Positions 37,111 through 46,279 of a stretch of DNA of 64,000 nt are shown piece after piece. This DNA comes from Chromobacterium alkanivorans. GTDB lineage: Bacteria; Pseudomonadota; Gammaproteobacteria; Burkholderiales; Chromobacteriaceae. A program made the translations under genes and the position numbers. Under the pieces are notes generated by a model. The model worked only from the letters and a program-made list of their open reading frames with translations, had not been told where the DNA came from and did not search any database. The stretch lies in the NCBI RefSeq assembly GCF_016937655.1, contig NZ_JAFHKL010000005.1:274222-338221 (forward strand), written 5' to 3'. The number at the start of each line of letters is the position of its first letter. Position 1 is the first letter of the stretch.

Positions 37111-37911
37111 TTGGACGACTATCTGCTGGACCCGGGCTTGCCGGAGCCCGCGCCGATTCACCTGCGCCACCACTTGCTGACGCCGGATTCCGAATGTTTG
37201 CCGCACAGCCATTCCTGGGGGCAGTTGAACAGCATCAGCCTGGGGGTGATAGAGCTGACCCTGTACGAGCCGGATCAGGGCGAGCGCGCGTTGGCGGCGC
37301 CGGCGGAGTTTCTGATCTGGGTGCCGGCCGGCGTTCGCCATTCGGCCTCGGTGCGTCAGGCGATACGCTACACCTCGGTCTACGTGGACGCCGAGCAGGC
37401 GGCAAAGCTGCCCGGCCACCCCTGTCTGATCCCGCAAACGCCCTTGCTGCGCGCGCTGCTGGAGGATTTCTGCCAACGCGGCGTCACCGCCATCCAGGAC
37501 CCGTGGGACCGCCGCCAGGCCGAGCTGCTGCTGGAGCGGCTGGCCCGGGCCGGCCACCAGGACAGTTATCTGCCGGACAGCCGTCACCGCCAGCTGGCGC
37601 CCATCCTGGCGGCCATTCGCGAGCGCCCGGCCGACGACACCACGCTGGCGCAGTGGGCGCAGCGGGTGCACGGCACCGAGCGCACGCTGGCGCGCCATTT
37701 TCAGTTGGAACTGGGCATGAGCTTCGTCCAGTGGCGCACCCGGGTGCGCCTGATGCGGGCCCTGGTCTGGCTGCGCGAGGGCCGGGCGGTGCAGGACATC
37801 GCCGCTGACCTGGGCTACGGCACCGCCTCCGCCTTCATCGCCATGTTCAACAAGCAACTGGGCTATTCGCCGGAGCGTTATCGCCGGCTGCTGGCAGGGG
37901 AGATGAGTTGA
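37111..37911 (+). CDS. AraC-family transcriptional regulator
   Basis: 266 residues with a TTG start at 37111. A cupin-like N-terminal sensor (LPHSHSWGQLNSISLGVIEL, WVPAGVRHSA) is followed by two helix-turn-helix motifs (about 175-265; TLAQWAQRVHGTERTLARHF, VQDIAADLGYGTASAFIAMF). It is divergent from the EamA exporter, a pairing common for regulators that sense the exported compound. Confidence 0.88.
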   Translation: MDDYLLDPGLPEPAPIHLRHHLLTPDSECLPHSHSWGQLNSISLGVIELTLYEPDQGERALAAPAEFLIWVPAGVRHSASVRQAIRYTSVYVDAEQAAKLPGHPCLIPQTPLLRALLEDFCQRGVTAIQDPWDRRQAELLLERLARAGHQDSYLPDSRHRQLAPILAAIRERPADDTTLAQWAQRVHGTERTLARHFQLELGMSFVQWRTRVRLMRALVWLREGRAVQDIAADLGYGTASAFIAMFNKQLGYSPERYRRLLAGEMS

Positions 37912-37990
37912 GGACGCTTGTTGCCCGTTTGGCATTGCGGCACACTGGAATGATTGTCAATCATAGAGCCCGCCTGCTGCGTCCCCACCC

Positions 37991-39232
37991 ATGAGCAAGA
38001 AAATCAAACAACTGGCCCGCCAATTGGGCGACGGCTGGAAGCTGCGCCGTCGCTTGCGGCAAGCCAGCGCGCTGAATTTCGCCTTTTCCGAGCGCATAGA
38101 CTTCCTGAACGGACAACACTGGGATCAATTGGCGGCGCCGCACGGCCTGCTGATGTCCCGCGATTACTGGCGCGCGCTGGAGCAGTCCGGGCTCGCCGAT
38201 TTCGAAGTCCGCTACGCGCTGGCCTATCGCGACGGCGTGCCGGTGGCGGCGGTGGCGATGCAGTTGCTGGAGGTCAGCCTGGAGACCATGCACGCCCACC
38301 CCGGGCCGCGTCCGGAAGGCTCGCTGCGCGCGGCGCTGGCGCAAAACCTCAAGCCGCGGCTGCGGCAACGGCTGCTGGTCTGCGGCAATATGCTCAGCTA
38401 CGGCCTGGACGGCGCGGCCTTCGCCGCGGACCTGGACCCGCAGACCCGCTGGCAGGCGACGGCGGAGATCCTCTACCGCATCCGCCGCGCCGAGAAGCTG
38501 AACGGCCAGATCGACTTCGTGCTGGTCAAGGATCTGGACGAGACGGCGCGGGAAGACAGCCAGGCGCTGGGCAAGCTCAGCTACAGCGCCCTGGAAACGG
38601 AACCCAATATGGTGTTGCCGCTGGCGGATGACTGGCGCGTTTACGACGATTACCTGGCCGGCATGACCTCCAAGTACCGCAGCGCCATCCGCCAGCAGAT
38701 CTTCAAGCCTATCGAGGCCGCCGGCTGCGAAATCGGCGTGATGACGCCGGAGCAGGTGGACGCCCAGGCGGAGCGGATGCAGCAGCTCTATCTGGCGGTG
38801 CAGGACAACGCCACGCTGCGGCCGGTGACGGTGAGCGCCGCTTACTGGCGGCGGATGGCCGCCTTGGGGCCGGAACGGGCGGAATTGCGCGGACTGTGGC
38901 GCGACGGCGCGCTGCTGGGCTTCTTGCTGGTCCTGAAGAACGGCGCTGAGATCACCGCCGCGCAGATAGGCTTCGACCGCGCCGCGGCCAAGACGCTGCC
39001 GTTGTATCTGCGCCTGCTGCATTCGGCGATAGAGTCGGCGCTGGCCGCCGGCGGACGGCGGGTGATCTTCGGCCGCACCGCGCTGGAACCCAAGGCGAGA
39101 ATGGGCTGCCGGCCGGTGCCGACCTCGCTGTGGATACGCCATCGCCAGCCGGTGCTCAATTCTCTGATCCGTCGCAGCTTCGGCATTGTCCAGCACGAGG
39201 ACGCGCCGACGATCAATCCCTTCAAAAAATGA
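37991..39232 (+). CDS. GNAT/FemAB-like acyltransferase family protein
   Basis: 413 residues. The C-terminal half resembles the BioF2/FemAB-type acetyltransferase fold (TSKYRSAIRQQIFKPIEAAG, ERAELRGLWRDGALLGFLLV, LPLYLRLLHSAIESALAAGG). No signal peptide or membrane helix. Substrate unknown; related proteins transfer acyl or aminoacyl groups to cell-surface precursors. It precedes an MFS gene by 66 bases on the same strand. Confidence 0.65.
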   Translation: MSKKIKQLARQLGDGWKLRRRLRQASALNFAFSERIDFLNGQHWDQLAAPHGLLMSRDYWRALEQSGLADFEVRYALAYRDGVPVAAVAMQLLEVSLETMHAHPGPRPEGSLRAALAQNLKPRLRQRLLVCGNMLSYGLDGAAFAADLDPQTRWQATAEILYRIRRAEKLNGQIDFVLVKDLDETAREDSQALGKLSYSALETEPNMVLPLADDWRVYDDYLAGMTSKYRSAIRQQIFKPIEAAGCEIGVMTPEQVDAQAERMQQLYLAVQDNATLRPVTVSAAYWRRMAALGPERAELRGLWRDGALLGFLLVLKNGAEITAAQIGFDRAAAKTLPLYLRLLHSAIESALAAGGRRVIFGRTALEPKARMGCRPVPTSLWIRHRQPVLNSLIRRSFGIVQHEDAPTINPFKK

Positions 39233-39298
39233 ATATCGCGCCCTTCGCGCCGCGCGGCGGGGAGGGCGATCGCATCCTGGTCGCGGAAAGGACCCGAC

Positions 39299-40615
39299 AT
39301 GACTCAAACCGCGAGCGCCGAGACGGCGCACACGCGCAAGCTGAACCGGAACGACTGCAAGACGCTGGGCCTGGCCTCGCTGGGCGGCGCGCTGGAGTTT
39401 TACGATTTCATCATTTACGTGTTCTTCGCTCTGGTGCTGGGCAAGCTGTTCTTCCCCCACGACATCCCGGGCTGGCTGCGGCAACTGCAGGTGTTCGGCA
39501 TCTTCGCCGCCGGCTATCTGGCGCGGCCCTTGGGCGGCATCGTCATGGCGCATTTCGGCGATTTGTTCGGCCGCAAGCGCATGTTCACGCTCAGCATCGT
39601 GTTGATGGCGCTGCCGACGCTGGCGATGGGTCTGCTGCCCACCTATCAGAACATAGGGATATGGGCGCCGATCCTGCTGCTGCTGTTGCGCGTATTGCAG
39701 GGCGCGGCCATTGGCGGCGAAGTGCCGGGCGCCTGGGTCTTCGTCGCCGAGCACGCGCCGGCGCGCCGCACCGGTCTCGCCTGCGGCATCATCACCTCCG
39801 GCCTGACCATAGGCATTCTGTTCGGCTCGCTGATCGCGATGGCGATGAACCTGGCCTTCACGCCGCAGCAGCTGGAGGACGGCGCCTGGCGGATTCCTTT
39901 CCTGGTTGGCGGGGTGTTCGGCCTGGTGGCGATGTATTTGCGCCGCTGGCTGCATGAAACGCCGGTGTTCAGCGAAATGCAGGCGCGCAAGGCGCTGTCC
40001 GCCGAGCTGCCCTTGAAGGCGGCGCTGCGCGGTCACCGGCTGGGCATGGCCTTGTCGATGGCGGCCACCGCGATGCTGTCGGTCACCATTGTGGTGGTGA
40101 TCCTGATGACGCCCACCTTTTTGCAAAAACAGTTCGGCGTGCCGCCGGTGGAGGCGCTGTTCGCCAACAGCTTGGCCATCGTCGCGCTGAGCGTGGGCTG
40201 CATCGTCGCCGGCCTGGCGGCGGACCGTTTCGGCGGCGGCCCGGTATTCACCGTGGGCAGCCTGCTGCTGGGCGTCAGCAGCTGGTGTTTCTACCAGACC
40301 ATGGGCCAGGACGCGAGCTGGCTGCGTCCCTTGTACACTTTGACCGGTTTCGCCGCCGGCATCGTCGGCGCGGTGCCTTATCTGATGGTGCGCGCCTTCC
40401 CGGCCCCCATCCGCTTCAGCGGCCTGTCGTTTTCCTACAATGTGGCTTACGCGGTGGTGGGCGGCTTCACGCCGGTGCTGTTGTCGGTGTGGATGGAAGC
40501 CAGTTCGCTGGCGCTGGCCGGCTATCTGCTGATCTTCTGCCTGATCGGCCTGGCGATGGGCCTGTTCCTGCTGGCCTGGGGAGATAGGCCGGGCTTGTCC
40601 CACCCGGTGCATTGA
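39299..40615 (+). CDS. MFS transporter, metabolite:proton symporter type
   Basis: 438 residues with 12 hydrophobic helices. LGGALEFYDFIIYVFFALVL near the N-terminus and ARPLGGIVMAHFGDLFGRKR (loop 2-3 motif) are typical of the MHS (ProP/KgtP/ShiA) branch, which takes up dicarboxylates, osmolytes or shikimate with protons. GGAAAGGA lies ahead of ATG 39299. Substrate not predictable. Confidence 0.88.
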   Translation: MTQTASAETAHTRKLNRNDCKTLGLASLGGALEFYDFIIYVFFALVLGKLFFPHDIPGWLRQLQVFGIFAAGYLARPLGGIVMAHFGDLFGRKRMFTLSIVLMALPTLAMGLLPTYQNIGIWAPILLLLLRVLQGAAIGGEVPGAWVFVAEHAPARRTGLACGIITSGLTIGILFGSLIAMAMNLAFTPQQLEDGAWRIPFLVGGVFGLVAMYLRRWLHETPVFSEMQARKALSAELPLKAALRGHRLGMALSMAATAMLSVTIVVVILMTPTFLQKQFGVPPVEALFANSLAIVALSVGCIVAGLAADRFGGGPVFTVGSLLLGVSSWCFYQTMGQDASWLRPLYTLTGFAAGIVGAVPYLMVRAFPAPIRFSGLSFSYNVAYAVVGGFTPVLLSVWMEASSLALAGYLLIFCLIGLAMGLFLLAWGDRPGLSHPVH

Positions 40616-40644
40616 GGCGAGCGGCTTCGGCCGCAAGCAGGCAA

Positions 40645-40684
40645 TAAAAAAACGGCGGCATCCAGATGGCTGGACGCCGCCGTT
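40645..40684 (-). terminator. Rho-independent terminator after hrpA
   Basis: AACGGCGGC...GCCGCCGTT stem with an inner CCA/TGG pairing; a run of A precedes it on the plus strand, giving a T-run on the minus strand 22 bases after the hrpA stop. It can also slow plus-strand transcription from the MFS gene. Confidence 0.88.
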
Positions 40685-40706
40685 GTGCCATGCGCGGCTT
40701 GCGCCG

Positions 40707-43700
40707 TTAGCGCGGCAGCTCGCTCCACAGCTTCATCAGCCGCTTGGCGGACACCGGATAGGGCGTTTTCAGTTCCTGGGCGAACAGGCTGACGCGCAGC
40801 TCCTCGATTTGCCAGCGGAAGTCCAGCAGCGCCTGGGACGCGCCTTCGGCTTCGTTGTCCTCTGCCACTCGTGTTTCCCACTTCTGCCACAGGTCGCGGA
40901 TTTCCGCGCCGCGCTGGCCGTCGCGCTGCGGATTGGCCGGCTGCTTGTCCATGCGCAGACCCATCGCGCGCATATAACGCGGCAAATGCGGCAGCTGACT
41001 CCACGGCGTGGCGGCCAGGAAGCCCTTGTAAACCAGCTTGGCCAATTGCTGCTGCAAGTCGTAGCCCAGCTTGTGCTTCTGCATTTTGACGCTGAGCGGG
41101 CCGTATTCCGCCGCCACCTGGCCCAGGTACTGGGTCACCGCCTGATTGACCGCCGGCAGCCGGGTGCGGGCGCGGGTTTTCTGATCGTTGAAGGCTTTTT
41201 CCGTGCGCGGCAGCGGGTCGTCGCCGATGAAGGCGCGGTCGCAGATGCAGGCGATGGCGTCGGCCAGCAATTCGTCGACATTGGCCACCGCTCGCAGTTG
41301 CAGACCCAGCTGGGTCATGCCGGGCAGGCCCTTGGACAGCTGCTTCATCTGTTCCTTCAGCTGCAGCTGCAGCAGCCGGATCACCCCCTGGCGATGATGG
41401 CGCTCGGCCACCAGCTGGGTATCGAACAGACGGATCGCCACCTTGTCCTGCTCCAGCGTCAAGGCCGGGTAGCCGGTCAGCTGCTGACGGCCGCGGGCGA
41501 ACTGTATGCTTTCCGGCAGTTCGCCGAAGTCCCAGCTGCTGACCTCGTCGCGCTCGAATTCCGCGCTGGTGTCGCGGAAGGTCAGCTGGGCGGCCTGGCC
41601 GAACTGCTTTTGCAGCGCCAGCAAGTCGCGGCCCAGGCCGATTTCCTGCTTGCCGTCGTCGATGACGCGGAAGTTGAACAGCAGGTGGGCCGGCAGTTCC
41701 TGGGCGCGGAAGTCGTCGATGTCCACTTTGACGCCGCCGGTCTCGCGCAGGATGAAGCGCGCCAGCTGCGGCGCGATCGGCTGCTGCGGGTCCGGATTGC
41801 CGCTGAGGAAGCGAGTGACGAAGTCCGGCACCGGCACGCAGCAACGGCGGATCTGCTTGGGCAGGCCCTTGATCAGCTGTTGCAGCTTCTCTCGCACCAT
41901 GCCGGGCACCAGCCATTCGAAGGCCGCCGGCTGCAGGCGGTTGAGAATGGCCAGCGGCACGTCCAGGGTGACGCCGTCCAGCGGGTGATTGGGTTCGAAG
42001 CGGTAGCGCAGCTTGAGGCGGCCGTCTTCCAGTTCCAGCCATTCCGGGAACTGGTTTTCGGTGACATGTTGCGCGGCGTGGCGCATCAGCTCCTCGCGCG
42101 TCAGGTGCAGCAGCTTGGCTTCGGTTTTTTCCGCTTCTTTGCGCCAGGCCTCGAAGCTGGCGGCGTCCACCACTTCGGCCGGAATCCGTTCGCTGTAGAA
42201 GGCGAACAGCGCCTCTTCGTCCACCAGCACGTCCTGGCGGCGGGCCTTGTGCTCCAGCTGCTCCACTTCGCGGATCAATTGCTGGTTGCGCTGGAAGAAG
42301 GGCGCGTTGCTGACGTATTCCATATTCACCAGCGCGCCGCGGATGAACAGTTCGCGCGCCTCTTCCGGCGCGATGCGGCCATAGCTGACCGGGCGCCGCG
42401 GCACCAGGGTCAGGCCGTACAGGGTGACGCGCTCGCTGGCCACCACTTCGCCGCGGCTCTTTTCCCAATGCGGGTCGAAGTAATGGTATTTGACCAGATG
42501 CGGCGCCAGCTTTTCCACCCATTCCGGCTCGATCTTGGCCACGCAGCGGGCGTAGAGGCGGGTGGTTTCCACCAGTTCCGCCGCCACCAGCCACTTGGGC
42601 TTGGCTTTTTTCAGGCCGGAGCCGGGGAAAACATGGAAATTGACGCCGCGAGTGCCTTGATAGTCGTCGCCTTCCTGGTTTTTCATGCCCAGGTTGCCGA
42701 TCAGGCCGGTCACCAGCGCCTTGTGCAGGTTTTCATAGGCGACGGCGTCTAGCTGCTGGCGCTTTTTCTGCGTCATCTGCGCGTCCGGCTGTTCGGCGTC
42801 GGCATGCGCCTGTTCGCGCTTGATCAAGCCCAACTCGCTGGCGATGTCGGCCAGCTGCGCATGCAGTTCGCGCCATTCGCGCAAGCGCAGATGGGACAGG
42901 AAGTGCTCGTGGCAGGTGTTGATCAGCAGTCGGTTGGATTTCTTGTGCTTGAGCGCGTCGGCGAAGAAGTCCCACAGGTGCAGAAAGGACAGGAAGTCGG
43001 ACTTCTCGTCGTTGAAGCGCGCTTGCGCGCGTTCGGCCGCCTCGCGCGCCTCGAAGGGGCGTTCGCGCGGGTCCTGCACGCTCAAGGCGGCGGCGATGAT
43101 CAGCACTTCGCGCACGCAGCCGAAGTCGCGGCCGGCCAGCAGCAGGCGGCCCACCTTGGGGTCCACCGGAATCCGCGCCAGTTCCTTGCCCACGCCGGTC
43201 AGTTCGCCCTTGTCGTCCACCGCGCCCAGCTCGGTCAGCACCTGATAGCCGTCGGCGATCAGCCGGCTGCTGGGCGCTTCCAGGAAGGGGAAGGCGTCCA
43301 CCTTGCCCAGCCGCAGCGCGGCCATGCGTAGAATGACTGCGGCCAGGTTGGAGCGGACGATTTCCGGATCGGTGAAGGCCGGGCGCTGATTGAAGTCGTC
43401 CTCGCCGTACAGACGCACGCAGATGCCGGCCTCGACGCGGCCGCAACGGCCGGCGCGCTGCCGCGCCGCCGCCTGGGAGATTTTCTCCACTTGCAGCTGT
43501 TCCACCTTGGCGCGCGGGCTGTAGCGGTTGATGCGCGCCTGTCCGGTGTCGATCACGTATTTGATGCCCGGCACCGTCAGCGAGGTTTCGGCCACATTGG
43601 TGGCCAGCACGATGCGGCGGCCGCCGGACGGTTTGAAGATCTTTTGCTGGTCCTCGTTGGACAGCCGCGCGAACAAGGGCAGGATCTCGTAGCCGCGGAT

Positions 43701-44642
43701 GCCGGACTTGCGCAGCTTTTCCGCCGTTTCGCGGATTTCGCGCTCGCCGGGCAGGAAGACCAGCATGTCGCCCGGGCCCTGGCGAGACAGTTCGTCGACG
43801 GCGTCGACGATGGCGCCTTCCATTTCCACCTCGCGCTCGTCTTCGTCGCGCTGCGCTAGCGGCCGGTAGCGCACTTCCACCGGATAGGTGCGGCCGGAGA
43901 CTTCAATCACCGGCGCGCCGTCGAAATGGCGCGAGAAGCGGTCGGCGTCGATGGTGGCCGAGGTGATGATCACCTTCAGATCCGGCCGGCGCGGCAGCAG
44001 CTGCTTCAGATAGCCCAGCAGGAAATCGATGTTGAGGCTGCGTTCGTGCGCCTCGTCGATGATGATGGTGTCGTAGGCTTCCAGGTAACGGTCGGTCTGG
44101 GTTTCCGCCAGCATGATGCCGTCGGTCATCAGCTTGATCACCGATTTTTCCGACAACTTGTCGGTGAAGCGCACCTTGAAGCCGACGTGCTCGCCCAGCG
44201 TGGATTTCAGTTCCTGGGCGATGCGGCTGGCCACCGAGCGCGCGGCCAGCCGGCGCGGCTGGGTGTGGCCGATCAGGCCGTGCACGCCGCGGCCCAGCTC
44301 CAGGCAGATCTTGGGCAGCTGGGTGGTTTTGCCGGAGCCGGTTTCGCCGCAGATGATCACCACCTGATGGCGCTCGATCGCGGTCTTGATGTCGGCCAGT
44401 TTCTGGTTGACCGGCAGCGCGTCGTCGAAATCGGGCTTGGGCAGATGGGCGCGGCGCGCGGCCACCTTGGCGGCGGAGCGTTCGATCTGCGACTGGATGT
44501 CGGCCAGCTGCTTGTCCGCAGGCTGGTTCTTCTTCAGCCGCTCGGCGGCGTCGCTCAGTTTGCGGCGCAAGGCGTGGCGGTCGCGGATCAGACAAGAGGG
44601 GAGGTCGGCCTTGAGTCGGGCCAGCAGCTGGGCAGCAGTCAT
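40707..44642 (-). CDS. hrpA: ATP-dependent RNA helicase HrpA
   Basis: 1311 residues, the usual HrpA length. DEAH-box helicase motifs: GETGSGKTTQ (Walker A), DEAHERSLNIDF, TSATIDADRFS, QRAGRCGR. Helicase-associated and OB-fold domains follow, and a long HrpA-specific C-terminal region (DUF3418) fills the second half. HrpA helps processing of mRNAs and has been linked to rescue of stalled or colliding ribosomes. Confidence 0.96.
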   Translation of the reverse strand: MTAAQLLARLKADLPSCLIRDRHALRRKLSDAAERLKKNQPADKQLADIQSQIERSAAKVAARRAHLPKPDFDDALPVNQKLADIKTAIERHQVVIICGETGSGKTTQLPKICLELGRGVHGLIGHTQPRRLAARSVASRIAQELKSTLGEHVGFKVRFTDKLSEKSVIKLMTDGIMLAETQTDRYLEAYDTIIIDEAHERSLNIDFLLGYLKQLLPRRPDLKVIITSATIDADRFSRHFDGAPVIEVSGRTYPVEVRYRPLAQRDEDEREVEMEGAIVDAVDELSRQGPGDMLVFLPGEREIRETAEKLRKSGIRGYEILPLFARLSNEDQQKIFKPSGGRRIVLATNVAETSLTVPGIKYVIDTGQARINRYSPRAKVEQLQVEKISQAAARQRAGRCGRVEAGICVRLYGEDDFNQRPAFTDPEIVRSNLAAVILRMAALRLGKVDAFPFLEAPSSRLIADGYQVLTELGAVDDKGELTGVGKELARIPVDPKVGRLLLAGRDFGCVREVLIIAAALSVQDPRERPFEAREAAERAQARFNDEKSDFLSFLHLWDFFADALKHKKSNRLLINTCHEHFLSHLRLREWRELHAQLADIASELGLIKREQAHADAEQPDAQMTQKKRQQLDAVAYENLHKALVTGLIGNLGMKNQEGDDYQGTRGVNFHVFPGSGLKKAKPKWLVAAELVETTRLYARCVAKIEPEWVEKLAPHLVKYHYFDPHWEKSRGEVVASERVTLYGLTLVPRRPVSYGRIAPEEARELFIRGALVNMEYVSNAPFFQRNQQLIREVEQLEHKARRQDVLVDEEALFAFYSERIPAEVVDAASFEAWRKEAEKTEAKLLHLTREELMRHAAQHVTENQFPEWLELEDGRLKLRYRFEPNHPLDGVTLDVPLAILNRLQPAAFEWLVPGMVREKLQQLIKGLPKQIRRCCVPVPDFVTRFLSGNPDPQQPIAPQLARFILRETGGVKVDIDDFRAQELPAHLLFNFRVIDDGKQEIGLGRDLLALQKQFGQAAQLTFRDTSAEFERDEVSSWDFGELPESIQFARGRQQLTGYPALTLEQDKVAIRLFDTQLVAERHHRQGVIRLLQLQLKEQMKQLSKGLPGMTQLGLQLRAVANVDELLADAIACICDRAFIGDDPLPRTEKAFNDQKTRARTRLPAVNQAVTQYLGQVAAEYGPLSVKMQKHKLGYDLQQQLAKLVYKGFLAATPWSQLPHLPRYMRAMGLRMDKQPANPQRDGQRGAEIRDLWQKWETRVAEDNEAEGASQALLDFRWQIEELRVSLFAQELKTPYPVSAKRLMKLWSELPR

Positions 44643-44739
44643 CGGGAAAAGAACACTGGATTACAGGAAAGCGGCGATTATAACAGCTGCGTGGCGGTCC
44701 GGCTGGCCGGGATTGCCGGCCGGCCGCGCGAGGCGACGC

Positions 44740-45105
44740 TTATTTGCGCTGGCGGTAGCGTCCCAGCTCCGCTTTCAGCCAGACGGCGCTGGCCACAGGC
44801 TGCGCGGCGCCGCAACGCACCTGGTAGGCCTTGCCGCTGATGCTGCTCTGGGTGGCGGCGCGCTCGATGAAGCTTTCCGCGTTGCTGACCCAGTCCTTCT
44901 TCAGCAGGTACTGGTATTTGTCGTTCAGGTGATCGCGGGCCTCCTTGGCGCCGTACCAGCTGCCGTTGCGATTGAATTCGCAGCCAGATTTGGCCAGGTA
45001 GTCCAGCAGATGATTGATCTCGGCCTTGGCGGCCGGCGCGGGCGCGGCGAAAACGGCGCCGGCGCTCAGGAGTAAGGCTAGCCAGATCGGCAGTTTCAGG
45101 GTCAT
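44740..45105 (-). CDS. DUF5329 family periplasmic protein
   Basis: 121 residues from ATG 45103-45105 (GGAG six bases ahead; earlier ATGs in frame lack this). Signal peptide MTLKLPIWLALLLSAGAVFA, then a compact helical domain with two Cys (SGCEFNRNGSWYGAKEARDH, KAYQVRCG), likely a disulfide. The EFIRNG-like/WY..KEA..HL pattern is the DUF5329 signature. Function unknown. Confidence 0.78.
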   Translation of the reverse strand: MTLKLPIWLALLLSAGAVFAAPAPAAKAEINHLLDYLAKSGCEFNRNGSWYGAKEARDHLNDKYQYLLKKDWVSNAESFIERAATQSSISGKAYQVRCGAAQPVASAVWLKAELGRYRQRK

Positions 45106-45194
45106 GCATCGCTCCATTGCAATTGGAATGCGCAGACTATGCGCGATGGGCCGGGGCTTGTCCAACTTCTCCGAGGCCTTTATGCTGTGCCGGT

Positions 45195-45346
45195 CTTCAG
45201 GGCGGGGTGAAATTCCCCACCGGCGGTATGCCGCGGCGTTTGCCGGCGGCGAGCCCGCGAGCGCCGCGCTGTCGTAGCCACGACGCGCGGGTCAGCAGAT
45301 TCGGTGCGAAGCCGAAGCCGACGGTGAGAGTCCGGATGAGAGAAGA
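45195..45346 (+). ncRNA. FMN riboswitch (RFN element)
   Basis: All hallmark segments are present in order: AGGGCGGGGTGAAATTCCCC, ACCGGCGGTAT, a variable arm, AGCCCGCGAGCG, GGTCAGCAGATTCGGTG, and the closing CCGACGGTGAGAGTCCGGAT then GAGAGAAG. The aptamer binds FMN and normally shuts off riboflavin synthesis or transport genes. Here the next gene is a SAM-dependent methyltransferase. Confidence 0.95.
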
Positions 45347-45347
45347 C

Positions 45348-45380
45348 GCGCGCCATGCCGTGAGAGCCTGGCGCGCTTTT
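45348..45380 (+). terminator. Riboswitch expression platform: terminator hairpin
   Basis: GCGCGCCA, 13-base loop, TGGCGCGC, then TTTT, immediately after the FMN aptamer. FMN binding would favour this hairpin and stop transcription before the methyltransferase. A second GC-rich segment (GCGCGTCGGC, 45381-45390) can compete for pairing. Confidence 0.7.
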
Positions 45381-45443
45381 GCGCGTCGGCATGGCCGCGC
45401 GCCGCCCTGGAGCGCTTCCTTTAAGTCTTTACGGAGCCTCCAA

Positions 45444-46181
45444 ATGCAGCAAAACATCTACGACCATCCGGTCTTTTTCTCCCAATACCAGGCCTTGCGC
45501 GACAGCGACACGGGCTTGAACGGCGCCTTGGAGCAACCCGCCTTGCGCGGCGCGCTGCCGCCGCTGACCGGCGCCGAGGTGCTGGACCTGGGCTGCGGTT
45601 TCGGCGATTTCGCCCGCTGGGCGCGCGCCCAGGGCGCGGCCGGCGTCACCGCGGTGGATTTGTCCGAACGCATGCTGGAGCAGGCGCGGGCGCGCACCCA
45701 GGATCAAGCCATCCAATACCAGTGCGCGGCCATCGAGGACTTTCAGCCATCCGCCGAGGCCTATGATCTGGCGGTGTCTTCACTGGCCTTGCATTACGTG
45801 GCGGACTACGCCGCCGTGGCGGCGCGCGTGTTCGCCGCGCTGAAGCCCGGCGGCGTGTTCGCGCTGACGGTGGAGCACCCGATTTGCACCGCAAGCCCGC
45901 GGGGCTGGGCGCTGGACGAGGCCGGGCGGCAGGCGCACTGGACGCTGGACGGCTATTTCCGGCAGGACGCGCGCGAAACCCGCTGGTTCGTCGACGGCGT
46001 GATCAAGCACCATCGCACAGTGGAAAGCTATGTGGCCGGCTTGCTGGGCGCCGGATTCCAGTTGCTGCATCTGGGCGAACCCGCGCCGGACGAGCGGGCG
46101 CTGGCGCGCCAGCAAGGGTTGCGGCCGCATGCGCGGCGTCCGGCCCTGCTGCTGCTCACTGCGCGCAAGCCCATGCTTTAG
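45444..46181 (+). CDS. Class I SAM-dependent methyltransferase under FMN riboswitch control
   Basis: 245 residues from ATG 45444, GGAG ahead. SAM-binding motif I VLDLGCGFGDFARWA, acidic motif VTAVDLSERML, then YDLAVSSLALHYV and ALKPGGVFALTVEHP. Belongs to the small-molecule UbiE/Coq5-like methyltransferases. No riboflavin biosynthesis gene lies near it. It may methylate a flavin or another compound whose level must follow FMN, but substrate is unknown. Confidence 0.88.
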   Translation: MQQNIYDHPVFFSQYQALRDSDTGLNGALEQPALRGALPPLTGAEVLDLGCGFGDFARWARAQGAAGVTAVDLSERMLEQARARTQDQAIQYQCAAIEDFQPSAEAYDLAVSSLALHYVADYAAVAARVFAALKPGGVFALTVEHPICTASPRGWALDEAGRQAHWTLDGYFRQDARETRWFVDGVIKHHRTVESYVAGLLGAGFQLLHLGEPAPDERALARQQGLRPHARRPALLLLTARKPML

Positions 46182-46279
46182 CATTGCCTTGCCGGGCTGG
46201 CGCGCAGAACCAAGCTGCGCCGGCTCGGTCCAGCAAAGACCGGGCATGCGGCCCGCGGTCACCGAAACGGGGAGGGGCG

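Noticed and set aside
37961..40636. 891-residue minus-strand ORF
   Set aside because: Antisense of the GNAT and MFS genes, low complexity.
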